12,983 bases of DNA, taken from assembly GCA_023433615.1 (NCBI GenBank), contig JAEZCJ010000181.1, forward strand, positions 1 through 12,983. Reading direction: 5' to 3'. Below the pieces are notes generated by a model. It made no database searches, was not told where the DNA came from, and saw nothing but the letters and a program-made list of their open reading frames with translations. The DNA comes from Bacillota bacterium (GTDB lineage: Bacteria > Bacillota > Bacilli > Paenibacillales > Paenibacillaceae). Made by a program: the position numbers and the translations under genes. This document shows positions 6,618-12,758 of the stretch, piece after piece (the first letter of the stretch is position 1; every line of letters begins with the position of its first letter).

Positions 6618-7136
6618 ATGAAGGCGATATTATCGCAACATACCTTATCCGCATTGGAGCATTCGAAGAAAATCTTCATCGTTGGAAGCGTAGGCTGCGG
6701 AAAAACAACGCTTGCCCAACAGTTGTCGCTGCAAAAGGACTTACCTTGGTACGAGCTGGATTGTATCGTGCATGTTCAAACCATCGAGGGGAGAAAGAAG
6801 CGAACGCCGGAGGAACAGCTCAAGCTTATCGAAGAGATCGACCTGCAGGGATCTTGGATCTTCGAAGGCGTCGATCGCACATCATACCGTCCATTATTCG
6901 AGATGGCGGATACGATCATTTTCCTTGATACCCCGAAGTGGCAACGCCGCGCGCGAATCGTGTCGCGTTACCTCAAGCAGCGAGTCGGAATCGAACAATC
7001 GCATTACAAGCCCGATTTGGCCATGCTGCGGATGATGTTTAAATGGTCGAACGATTTTGAACGCAATAGAGGCTTCCTCGAAGAGAGGTTGAATCTGCAT
7101 GAGCATAAAGTCATAAGACTGGCGAATGGAGGGTAA
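6618..7136 (+). CDS. P-loop nucleotide kinase-like protein (FlaR/adenylate kinase-like)
   Basis: Probable small-molecule or nucleotide phosphotransferase, 172 residues. The N-terminal strand KKIFIVGSVGCGKTT holds the Walker A loop (residues 23-30). WYELD (44-48), WIFEGVDR (80-87) and ADTIIFLD (97-104) follow, in the order seen in FlaR-type proteins annotated as topology modulators or AAA_17 kinases. Arg110-Arg123 (RRARIVSRYLKQR) matches the arginine-rich lid. The start is ATG 6618 with AAGGAG at 6607-6612; an in-frame GTG at 6552 has no ribosome site. The gene is in the GC-rich backbone style, so the island ends before it. Its stop lies just before the next gene's TTG, within that gene's ribosome-site region, suggesting a three-gene operon. 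The true substrate is unknown; the topology-modulator name in databases is weakly supported. Confidence 0.82.
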   Translation: MKAILSQHTLSALEHSKKIFIVGSVGCGKTTLAQQLSLQKDLPWYELDCIVHVQTIEGRKKRTPEEQLKLIEEIDLQGSWIFEGVDRTSYRPLFEMADTIIFLDTPKWQRRARIVSRYLKQRVGIEQSHYKPDLAMLRMMFKWSNDFERNRGFLEERLNLHEHKVIRLANGG

Positions 7137-7140
7137 CGAA

Positions 7141-7416
7141 TTGAAGAAGCAGCAACAGGAGAAATGGAAGAAGATACGCGCAAGAGGGATGAGACGGTAT
7201 ATCCTAATGAACGGTGTAGCGGGATGGGGGTTGCCGCTTGCCTTCTTGTATGCCACGATATCGACCTATGCGGATCAAGGCTCGGTAACGTTTAACGATG
7301 CATTCTACAGACTACTGATTATAGCAGTCTTGCTATTCTCGATCGGTGGCATCATTGTCAGCATATGGATGTGGAACTCGTCGGAGCGGGCCTATCGGAA
7401 GGCCAGCGGCGAATAG
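7141..7416 (+). CDS. Hypothetical two-helix membrane protein
   Basis: 91 residues. TTG 7141 is chosen because GGAGGG (7128-7133) lies seven bases upstream. The in-frame ATG at 7126 overlaps that ribosome site and the preceding gene and is less likely. A basic N terminus (MKKQQQEKWKKIRARG) precedes two hydrophobic segments near residues 24-43 and 57-78, and a short basic tail follows. Charge distribution puts both ends inside the cell. Similar short membrane proteins occur in Bacillales without known function. It follows the kinase-like gene by four bases and precedes the RDD-family gene, so the three are probably one transcript. Confidence 0.75.
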   Translation: MKKQQQEKWKKIRARGMRRYILMNGVAGWGLPLAFLYATISTYADQGSVTFNDAFYRLLIIAVLLFSIGGIIVSIWMWNSSERAYRKASGE

Positions 7417-7455
7417 AAAAGTGTCAATCATTCGGTAATTGTGAGGAGACGGCAG

Positions 7456-7962
7456 ATGAACACGAACCCGATACCCTGGAGAAGATTCTGGGCAAGGAAT
7501 TTTGACTATCTCTTGCATGCGGTGGCGATCGTTGTGATATGGACCGTGATAGCGCCGAACAGTCTAATGGCCGTCAATAATTCCTTGCTTGGATTCCTGT
7601 TGATGGTAGTGTGGTTGATTCTGGAGTGCATCTATATGACGGTTTTCGGGACGACGCTAGGGAAGAAGATCATGGGCATCACGATACGTACCGGCGACGG
7701 AACAAGGGTATCGAGCTATATAGCAGTCAAAAGATCGAGGCTTGTGTGGGTGCGCGGAATGGGACTCGGCATCGGCATCATTCAGTTGATTGCGAATATG
7801 ATCGGGTACTCGAGGCTCCGCCGGAACGGGATCACGTCGTGGGACCAAGAGCTGGCACTCGTGGTCAGCCACCAGAAGATAGGGATCCTTCGTTATCTCA
7901 TCTGTCCGTTTATCGTGCTAACCGTGACGGGACTTGCGGTCATAGGTATTGTACTTGGCTAA
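7456..7962 (+). CDS. RDD-family membrane protein
   Basis: 168 residues with about four membrane segments (near 19-36, 43-65, 100-117 and 145-167). The RDD family is named for a conserved Arg and two Asp residues: WRRFWARNFDYLL (8-20) supplies Arg and Asp17, and ITSWDQELALVVS (126-138) supplies Asp130. GTTLGKKIMGI (65-75) is the usual loop after the second helix. ATG 7456 is chosen over GTG 7441 because GAGGAGA (7443-7449) is correctly spaced for it. RDD proteins have been linked in some bacteria to ion or sodium exchange, but most are uncharacterised, so no transport role is claimed. It ends 19 bases from the convergent minus-strand gene, with no clear terminator between. Confidence 0.85.
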   Translation: MNTNPIPWRRFWARNFDYLLHAVAIVVIWTVIAPNSLMAVNNSLLGFLLMVVWLILECIYMTVFGTTLGKKIMGITIRTGDGTRVSSYIAVKRSRLVWVRGMGLGIGIIQLIANMIGYSRLRRNGITSWDQELALVVSHQKIGILRYLICPFIVLTVTGLAVIGIVLG

Positions 7963-7981
7963 TCCGAATATCGGTTATCGC

Positions 7982-8473
7982 TTACCGACCCTGTCCCTGA
8001 GGCTGCGCGATATTCTTCTTCACGAACCACAGGTAGAAATGCCGGGAGAGGAAAAATGTTGCGAGCAGTGTAAGCCAAGTCCAATACCAGCTCCATTCCA
8101 AATAGTCAATCAGCCTCGTGTATTTCTCGAACAGTACTTCAGCAATCGTCATCCAGGTCGGGAACAAGCAATACCATCCTAGTCGATACGGTACAGGCTT
8201 ATGATCCGGATAACGAAGGACGAATACGACGCATATGGCTGGATAGATAAAGTACTCGAACGAAAAGCTGGTCCGGCTCGCGTATACGAATTCGCGGATC
8301 GGATACGCGATGAGCCGGTATTCGACGACCAACAAGCCGAACAGCCAGGTGATGATCTGCTTGAACATGAAGACGACAACAGCCTGCCGGATCTGTTGCC
8401 GCGGCGTCAGCATAACGACTCCGATAATCGTAACCGCCCATACGGCAATTAACAGGATGCGCTCCAATGACAT
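7982..8473 (-). CDS. CBO0543-family membrane protein
   Basis: 163 residues encoded on the minus strand, with AGGAG eight bases before the ATG at 8473. About five hydrophobic segments are visible: near residues 5-22, 30-50, 72-88, 100-116 and 128-148. The block FEYFIYPAICVVF, then RYPDH, and WYCLFPTWMTIAEVLFEKYTRLI followed by tryptophan-rich WSWYWTW, is characteristic of the CBO0543 family of Bacillales and Clostridia. These are uncharacterised multi-helix proteins, often present as several paralogues in Paenibacillus. It lies downstream of the neopullulanase on the same strand, but a strong hairpin separates them, so it is probably a separate transcription unit. Function unknown. Confidence 0.85.
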   Translation of the reverse strand: MSLERILLIAVWAVTIIGVVMLTPRQQIRQAVVVFMFKQIITWLFGLLVVEYRLIAYPIREFVYASRTSFSFEYFIYPAICVVFVLRYPDHKPVPYRLGWYCLFPTWMTIAEVLFEKYTRLIDYLEWSWYWTWLTLLATFFLSRHFYLWFVKKNIAQPQGQGR

Positions 8474-8545
8474 AAGAATGGCTCCTTAGCGTCGGCTTGT
8501 CCATAATATGCCCAAGCAAACCCAGCATTAATCGCTAGAGGAAGC

Positions 8546-8584
8546 AGAAGGAAGCCGTCGGCATGATGCCGGCGGCTTCCTTCT
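8546..8584 (-). terminator. Long hairpin terminator after the neopullulanase gene
   Basis: Arms of 19 bases (8546-8564 and 8566-8584) around one central base pair throughout with a single G-T wobble; the real loop is the central few bases. It lies between the neopullulanase stop and the next minus-strand gene. The downstream tract is pyrimidine-rich and not a clean T run, so termination efficiency is uncertain. Confidence 0.75.
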
Positions 8585-8603
8585 TAATGCTATGCGATTC
8601 GGT

Positions 8604-10373
8604 TCAACGCCGGGCCGCCGCTCTCGACTTCAGCTCCTGCCGAAGAATAACGAAGCCATAGGGCGCTAGCGGCAGCTCCGCGATGCCTTCCTTGATGGCG
8701 ATCGAGGCACCTGTCCAAGCGTCGGTCAGACGACCGGAGCCGAGAGTCAGCCGAACGGAGTCGGACTCCGCGCGATTGTTGATCACGATTACGAATCGTT
8801 CCTGTTCGTCTCGACGGCTGTAGGCCAATAGCTGCTCGCCAGCTTCCGCACGCACGACTTCGAATGCGCCTGTGCGAAGGGCGGCTGCGCCTAGGCGAAG
8901 ACGAATGAGCCTCCGATAGAAGTCGAGCAGATCGTCATCCTGATGTGCCGGATCCCATTCCATGCACTTGCGGCAGCCAGGGTCTGCACCGCCGGTTAGG
9001 CCGACTTCATCGCCGTAATAGAGGCACGGCGTACCGATGAAGGTGAACTGCACGAGCGCGGCCAGCTTCATGAGTGCGCGATTATCGTCGCACAGCGTCA
9101 AGAGGCGCGGCGTATCGTGGCTGTCCAGCAGATTGAAGGCGGCTTCGGATACCTGCGTAGGGAAGGCTGCAATGAGCTTGCCCATCCGATCGGCGAATCC
9201 GCGCGCATCAAGCTTCCGCTCGACGAAATAATCGAGGACGGCGGTCGTGAACGGATAATTCATGACCGCATCGAACTGGTCGCCTTGCAGCCATGCAATG
9301 GCGTCATGCCAGATCTCGCCTAATATATAGGCATCGGGGTTCACGCTTTTGACCGTGTCGCGGAAGCGGCGCCAGAAGCGATGATCGACTTCGTTGGCGA
9401 CATCCAGCCGCCAGCCGTCGATCCCGATCTCCTCCAGCCAATAGCGGGCAACGCCGAGCAGGTATTCCTGTACCTCGGGATGCTCGGTATTGAACTTCGG
9501 CATATGCCGTTCGAATGCGAACGTCTCATAGGTCGGAATGCCGTCCTTCACGTCCAGCGGCCATTCCCGCACGTGGAACCACTGCGCATACTTCGAATCG
9601 GCACCGTTCGCCAAGCAGTCTTGGAACGGCGGGAAGGTGCGGCCGGCATGATTGAACACGGCGTCGAGCAGGACGCGAATGCCCCGGGCATGGCACGCGT
9701 CGACCAGCTGCTTCAGTGTCTCGTTCGTGCCGAATTGCGGGTCTACCTTATAATAATCGCGCGTGTCGTACTTATGGTTGGTAGGGGCTTCGAATACCGG
9801 GGTAAAATAAATCGCGTTCACCCCAAGTTCGGATAAGTAATCGAGACGATCGAGCACGCCCTGCAAATCGCCTCCGAAGAAATTGCTCGGCGAAGGCTCT
9901 CCGCCCCAATCCTCGACGCCATCCGGATCATTGGACGGGTCGCCGTTCGCGAACCGTTCCGGAAAGATCTGATAGAACACGGCATCCTTCACCCATGAAG
10001 GAGGCGCGAAGACGTCCGCGGGGTTCAGGTAAGGAAAGTCGAAGAACCGGTTCGGATCGCCGGGTTCTTCCTCCTCGAAGCCGTGCTCGGTGAGCCAGAG
10101 CTGGATGAATCCGTCATCCAAGAGAAACGCATATCGCATGCGACGGTACTCGGGCTCCACGAATGCCTGCCAATAATCGAAGAGCTCGTCTGACGCAAGC
10201 TTGCGCATCGGAAGGAGCTTCTTCGTGCGCTGCCAATCATACTTATCTCCGGCCAAGACGCGGGTTTCCTTGACATCGTCTCGCTTCGTCCTGATCCGCA
10301 GCTCCACTGTCGTCGTACTGTATGCACTGGCCCAGTTCAGCTTCGGCCGGTGTTCGATCGCTTCTAACAGCAT
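8604..10373 (-). CDS. Neopullulanase / cyclomaltodextrinase (GH13_20)
   Basis: Cytoplasmic dextrin hydrolase of 589 residues with no signal peptide, expected to act on cyclodextrins, pullulan or short maltodextrins that enter through the transporter. Residues 1-120 form a CBM34-like N domain; the catalytic barrel follows. GH13 regions: I, DAVFNH (237-242); V, MPKFN (291-295); II, GWRLDVANE with nucleophile Asp324; III, GEIWH with acid/base Glu353; IV, LDSHDTPR with Asp420. VANE in region II and MPK-x-N in region V are the usual signatures of subfamily GH13_20, together with the N domain used for dimer formation. The ATG at 10373 is seven bases from AGGAGG (10381-10386). In B. subtilis the relative yvdF sits beside the mdx maltodextrin transporter genes, comparable to this neighbourhood. 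The upstream leader suggests attenuation. Confidence 0.93.
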   Translation of the reverse strand: MLLEAIEHRPKLNWASAYSTTTVELRIRTKRDDVKETRVLAGDKYDWQRTKKLLPMRKLASDELFDYWQAFVEPEYRRMRYAFLLDDGFIQLWLTEHGFEEEEPGDPNRFFDFPYLNPADVFAPPSWVKDAVFYQIFPERFANGDPSNDPDGVEDWGGEPSPSNFFGGDLQGVLDRLDYLSELGVNAIYFTPVFEAPTNHKYDTRDYYKVDPQFGTNETLKQLVDACHARGIRVLLDAVFNHAGRTFPPFQDCLANGADSKYAQWFHVREWPLDVKDGIPTYETFAFERHMPKFNTEHPEVQEYLLGVARYWLEEIGIDGWRLDVANEVDHRFWRRFRDTVKSVNPDAYILGEIWHDAIAWLQGDQFDAVMNYPFTTAVLDYFVERKLDARGFADRMGKLIAAFPTQVSEAAFNLLDSHDTPRLLTLCDDNRALMKLAALVQFTFIGTPCLYYGDEVGLTGGADPGCRKCMEWDPAHQDDDLLDFYRRLIRLRLGAAALRTGAFEVVRAEAGEQLLAYSRRDEQERFVIVINNRAESDSVRLTLGSGRLTDAWTGASIAIKEGIAELPLAPYGFVILRQELKSRAAARR

Positions 10374-10408
10374 ATGTGTTCCTCCTAAGGATCGGGATCA
10401 AGGCATAG

Positions 10409-10446
10409 AAAAAGGCACAACCTCTGCGAACAGACGAGGTTGTACC
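10409..10446 (-). terminator. Leader terminator (putative attenuator) of the neopullulanase gene
   Basis: On the minus strand, GGTACAACCTC (10446-10436) pairs over all 11 positions with GAGGTTGTGCC (10424-10414), with one G-T pair, and TTTTT follows (10413-10409). It lies between the gene's promoter and ribosome site, and no minus-strand gene lies upstream in the window, so it would stop transcription before the gene. The trigger is unknown. Confidence 0.65.
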
Positions 10447-10456
10447 TGATCAGGTA
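10443..10456. repeat. 14-bp palindrome TACCTGATCAGGTA in the leader
   Basis: A perfect palindrome that shares GGTA (10443-10446, minus strand) with the first arm of the leader terminator. Forming this hairpin would compete with the base of the terminator; it could also be a protein site. The competition is inferred. Confidence 0.5.
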
Positions 10457-10484
10457 ACATTGCCTTCAAGTTATGCTTGCAGCA

Positions 10485-10513
10485 ATTATACCAAAAGCGG
10501 TTGCGGACAGCAA
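10485..10513 (-). promoter_or_regulatory. Sigma-A promoter of the neopullulanase gene
   Basis: On the minus strand, TTGCTG (10513-10508), exactly 17 bases, then TATAAT (10490-10485). The predicted start of transcription near 10478 gives a leader of about 105 bases, long enough to hold the palindrome and terminator. Confidence 0.75.
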
Positions 10514-10653
10514 GCTCGGGAAGTTCTATATCAATAGGCCGTTAATCCCAATTAATTAATGCGATAGACCTATAAATTAATTAAACTGTGGTTGACTTTT
10601 TGATCTAACAACGGAAAAATAAAGGAATAATCAAGGGATCGCGAGGAGACCTC
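10514..10653 (+). promoter_or_regulatory. Intergenic promoter region with repeated AATTAATTAA
   Basis: The stretch between the divergent genes. AATTAATTAA occurs at 10550-10559 and again at 10575-10584, 25 bases apart. TTGACT (10592-10597), 17 bases, then AAAAAT (10615-10620) is a weak promoter candidate for the plus-strand gene at 10654. No other feature seen. Confidence 0.35.
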
Positions 10654-11028
10654 ATGAACGAGCATCCGAACTTGTCGAAGGAAGAGCTGGAAGCGCTGTT
10701 AGGCAGCGCCCCGGATACCGAATACGATACGGCGCCGACAACAGCCATGCAAGGCGTGACAACGGAAGATACGCTGCTTCGACTAGGTGCCGGGCTGCGC
10801 GCGTTGACCGCTAAGGTTACCTATCTCGAAGAGTCGGTCAAGGAGCTGCGTCTGCAGCTGCTCGAGCAGGAACGCTCGGCAGCCAAGACGCGCGAGCCAT
10901 CGCTAGCCAATCAAGCGCAGGCTGCGCGCGCAGGCGATTCGAGAGACGAGGAGGCGCAGCGCGAGCTTGCTCATCATGCCGAGAGGAAGCTTAGCCGTAT
11001 GGAGCGCTTCGGCCGACGCGGCCGTTAA
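10654..11028 (+). CDS. Hypothetical coiled-coil protein
   Basis: 124 residues from ATG 10654, with GAGGAG (10643-10648) upstream. No membrane segment or signal peptide. The N terminus contains LSKEELEALLGS, similar to the LSQEEIDALL peptide at the N terminus of flagellar switch proteins FliM and FliN/FliY, followed by an acidic and threonine-rich linker. Residues about 41-78 (LLRLGAGLRALTAKVTYLEESVKELRLQLLEQE, in heptads) form a likely coiled coil. The tail is rich in Ala, Arg and Glu and ends in RMERFGRRGR. No known domain is recognised. It stands alone between a divergent GH13 gene and a convergent small gene, with a shared hairpin downstream. A role in flagellar switching is only a possibility raised by the short motif. 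Confidence 0.75.
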   Translation: MNEHPNLSKEELEALLGSAPDTEYDTAPTTAMQGVTTEDTLLRLGAGLRALTAKVTYLEESVKELRLQLLEQERSAAKTREPSLANQAQAARAGDSRDEEAQRELAHHAERKLSRMERFGRRGR

Positions 11029-11039
11029 TAGACAGAGAC

Positions 11040-11074
11040 GAACAGCCCCGCCGAATGGTTCGGCGAGGCTGTTC
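11040..11074. terminator. Bidirectional hairpin between convergent genes
   Basis: GAACAGCCCCGCCGAA (11040-11055), loop TGG, and TTCGGCGAGGCTGTTC (11059-11074) pair at 15 of 16 positions. It lies 12 bases after the plus-strand stop and 9 before the end of the minus-strand gene, so it can serve both. Neither side has a clean T run. Confidence 0.65.
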
Positions 11075-11082
11075 GTGCGGGA

Positions 11083-11262
11083 TTATTCCTTCTTGTCGTC
11101 GTCCTTGGGCTTCCGTACCCACTTGGCCACGGTCAGCACCGCCCAGACGGCTGCCAGGAATACGATTACCGCATCGAGCACCTGCATCGGCGGCGTGAAG
11201 TCAACGAACAGAATGATAGCCGCCGCAATGGCGAGTAACGTGAAGAGATCGGACTTATTCAA
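11083..11262 (-). CDS. 59-residue two-helix membrane protein
   Basis: Minus-strand frame from TTG 11262 to TAA at 11083-11085. The product begins MNKSDLFTLLAIAAAIILFV, then DFTPP, a second helix VLDAVIVFLAAVWAVLTVA, and ends in a charged tail WVRKPKDDDKKE. The balanced two-helix layout, charged ends and GC-rich third positions argue for a real gene despite its size. An in-frame stop immediately upstream makes TTG 11262 the earliest start; GGGGG near 11277-11281 is rather far away (about 13 bases), so the start is less certain than the frame. It converges on the coiled-coil gene and diverges from the endolysin-like gene. No function is known to me. Confidence 0.65.
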   Translation of the reverse strand: MNKSDLFTLLAIAAAIILFVDFTPPMQVLDAVIVFLAAVWAVLTVAKWVRKPKDDDKKE

Positions 11263-11411
11263 TGCTGCTCACTTACCCCCCATGTAGATTCGGACCTTCT
11301 CATTATATAGCCCCCGCCCATTGGCGAAAAGCCCTCACGAATTGTTTCCGCGACGCATACAATAGGGCAAGGACAAGAATACGAAGCTGCAGCGACGAAA
11401 GGAGAGCCATC

Positions 11412-12161
11412 ATGACGAGAGAGGAGTTCTTCGCATCGCTCGCTCCGATCGCGATTCGTGTTCGGAGGGAAGGCTCGCCCATGTTCCCGTCCGTCCGGTT
11501 GGCACAGAATCTGCTCGAAACCGGCGGCGTCATTCATTCGTGGAACAATCTGGGAGGCATCAAGGTCGGGAGCGGTCAGCGGAACGCTTACTGGCGGGGA
11601 CGGACGGTTAACAAGGATACCTGGGAAGTGTACAACGGCAAGCGGGTCGACGTCTCATCCGACTTCCGGGCGTACGACAGCGTATATGATTATTATAAGG
11701 ATCAAGACATACTATTCCAGCTTCCGCGCTATGCGGCAGTACGCGAAGCGGATACGCCTGAGCAGCAGGCACGGGCGCTGCAATCCAGCGGATATGCAAC
11801 GGATCCGCAATATGCCTCGAAGCTGATCAGTATCATCAGCACGCACGGTCTTAAGCGATTTGACCGGCAAGCGGCCTCTGCGCCGCAGAATGCAGCAGAG
11901 GTTACGATCGAAGTGAACGGCCAGAGCATCGGCACCGGTTATGCGGTGGATGGCATCACATGGGGGCCTGCCAGAGTACTTGGTACGATGCTCGGCGCCG
12001 TGGTCGGATGGAACGGAACCGAGGTGACGATTAACGGTACGCCTCGAGCGACGCTAATTTTCGACGGTTCCGGTTACGTGCCGCTGCGCGAGCTGGCGGA
12101 ATCCCTAGGAGCGCGTGTCATGTGGGATGCGGCAAACGATACGGTGCGCGTCGTAAAGTAG
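11412..12161 (+). CDS. Endolysin-like glucosaminidase with a copper-amine-oxidase-N-like domain
   Basis: Peptidoglycan hydrolase of 249 residues. Residues 1-150 are a GH73/FlgJ-type N-acetylglucosaminidase: RLAQNLLETGG (29-39) carries the catalytic Glu36, SWNNLGGIK (43-51) is the NN-GIK motif, DFRAYDS (84-90) the conserved Tyr, and YATDPQYASKL (128-138) the C-terminal motif. Residues about 163-249 (VNGQSIGTG to WDAANDTVRVVK) match the copper-amine-oxidase-N-like domain common in Paenibacillaceae surface proteins. ATG 11412 is chosen because AAAGGAG (11398-11404) is seven bases upstream; the frame extends to ATG 11262 but overlaps the divergent small gene. There is no signal peptide, so export would need a holin or lysis, consistent with the holin-like gene next to it. 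A strong terminator separates the two. Confidence 0.87.
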   Translation: MTREEFFASLAPIAIRVRREGSPMFPSVRLAQNLLETGGVIHSWNNLGGIKVGSGQRNAYWRGRTVNKDTWEVYNGKRVDVSSDFRAYDSVYDYYKDQDILFQLPRYAAVREADTPEQQARALQSSGYATDPQYASKLISIISTHGLKRFDRQAASAPQNAAEVTIEVNGQSIGTGYAVDGITWGPARVLGTMLGAVVGWNGTEVTINGTPRATLIFDGSGYVPLRELAESLGARVMWDAANDTVRVVK

Positions 12162-12181
12162 CCGAATAGAGAAAGATTCCG

Positions 12182-12208
12182 ATACATGGCGCTCAGCCAT
12201 GTATTTTT
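12182..12208 (+). terminator. Intrinsic terminator between hydrolase and holin genes
   Basis: ATACATGGC (12182-12190), loop GCTCA and GCCATGTAT (12196-12204) form a 9-bp stem followed by TTTTT (12204-12208). It lies 20 bases after the hydrolase stop and should lower or block read-through into the holin gene. Confidence 0.85.
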
Positions 12209-12248
12209 GTTCTTGGCTTGTAGACAACCTTATGGAGGAGGGATCGCG

Positions 12249-12656
12249 TTGGCTATCTCGTGGGGGACTGTCGCTGCTGCGGCGAGCGGCACTGTCGGCT
12301 CTATCGTCACGTTCGCTTTCGGCGGATGGTCGGATGCGCTTACGCTGCTCTTGGTCGCAATGGGCATCGATTACGTAACCGGACTAGCTTCCGCGCTGCG
12401 TCGCAAGCAGTTAAGCAGCGGAGCGGGGTTCTGGGGATTGGCGCGCAAAGGACTCGTCATGCTAATCGTGCTGCTCGCACATCGGATCGACTTGCTGCTG
12501 GATACCGGGGAAATGGCGATGGCAGGGGCGGTCTATTTTTACATCGTGAACGAATTGATCTCGATTGCGGAAAATTACGGCGAACTCGGACTGCCGTTCC
12601 CGGAGCGCTTACGCGCGCTGATCGCCGCCCTGAGGGATCAGCAGGACAAGGATTGA
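12249..12656 (+). CDS. Phage holin-like protein (holin 4 family)
   Basis: 135 residues, a membrane protein expected to form pores or lesions that let a cytoplasmic hydrolase reach the cell wall. TTG 12249 is preceded by GGAGGAGGG (12234-12242); an ATG at 12186 is in frame but lies in the terminator hairpin. Hydrophobic segments are near residues 4-25, 31-48, 70-84 and 94-112. GIDYVTGLASALRRKQLSSGAGFWGLARK and FYIVNELISIAENYGELGLPFPERL (split here by hydrophobic sequence) are the family hallmarks, with the DY-TG and NE-SI-EN-G--P patterns. The family includes phage holins and TcdE-type export proteins of clostridia. No strong promoter is seen between the terminator and this gene, so its expression is puzzling. 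Confidence 0.85.
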   Translation: MAISWGTVAAAASGTVGSIVTFAFGGWSDALTLLLVAMGIDYVTGLASALRRKQLSSGAGFWGLARKGLVMLIVLLAHRIDLLLDTGEMAMAGAVYFYIVNELISIAENYGELGLPFPERLRALIAALRDQQDKD

Positions 12657-12688
12657 GCATAATGGACAATAATGGTTCGCCTCGCGAC

Positions 12689-12718
12689 TTGCGAATGAAT
12701 GTTCCTATGCGTTATAAT
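12689..12718 (+). promoter_or_regulatory. Promoter of the 3'-terminal gene
   Basis: TTGCGA (12689-12694), an 18-base spacer and a perfect TATAAT (12713-12718). It lies after the holin stop and before the next gene, leaving a leader of about 35 bases. LexA-like boxes cover the -35 and the transcription start. Confidence 0.7.
12692..12705. promoter_or_regulatory. LexA (SOS) box-like operator 1
   Basis: CGAATGAATGTTCC matches the Bacillus LexA consensus CGAACRNRYGTTYC at 13 of 14 positions; the mismatch is T for C at position 5. It overlaps the -35. Confidence 0.6.
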
Positions 12719-12719
12719 G

Positions 12720-12733
12720 GGAACAAATGTTCT
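12720..12733. promoter_or_regulatory. LexA (SOS) box-like operator 2
   Basis: GGAACAAATGTTCT contains the complete core GAAC-N4-GTTC and matches the Bacillus consensus at 12 of 14 positions, differing only at the two ends. It starts two bases after TATAAT and covers the expected transcription start. Confidence 0.65.
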
Positions 12734-12758
12734 TAAACGTGATGCGGAGGGATGGCCG

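Noticed and set aside
11262..11411. N-terminal extension of the hydrolase from ATG 11262
   Set aside because: The extension lacks a ribosome site, is not signal-peptide-like and spans the upstream region; ATG 11412 has a well-placed AAAGGAG.
12186..12248. Holin start at ATG 12186
   Set aside because: It lies in the stem of the intrinsic terminator and lacks a ribosome site; TTG 12249 follows GGAGGAGGG at good spacing.
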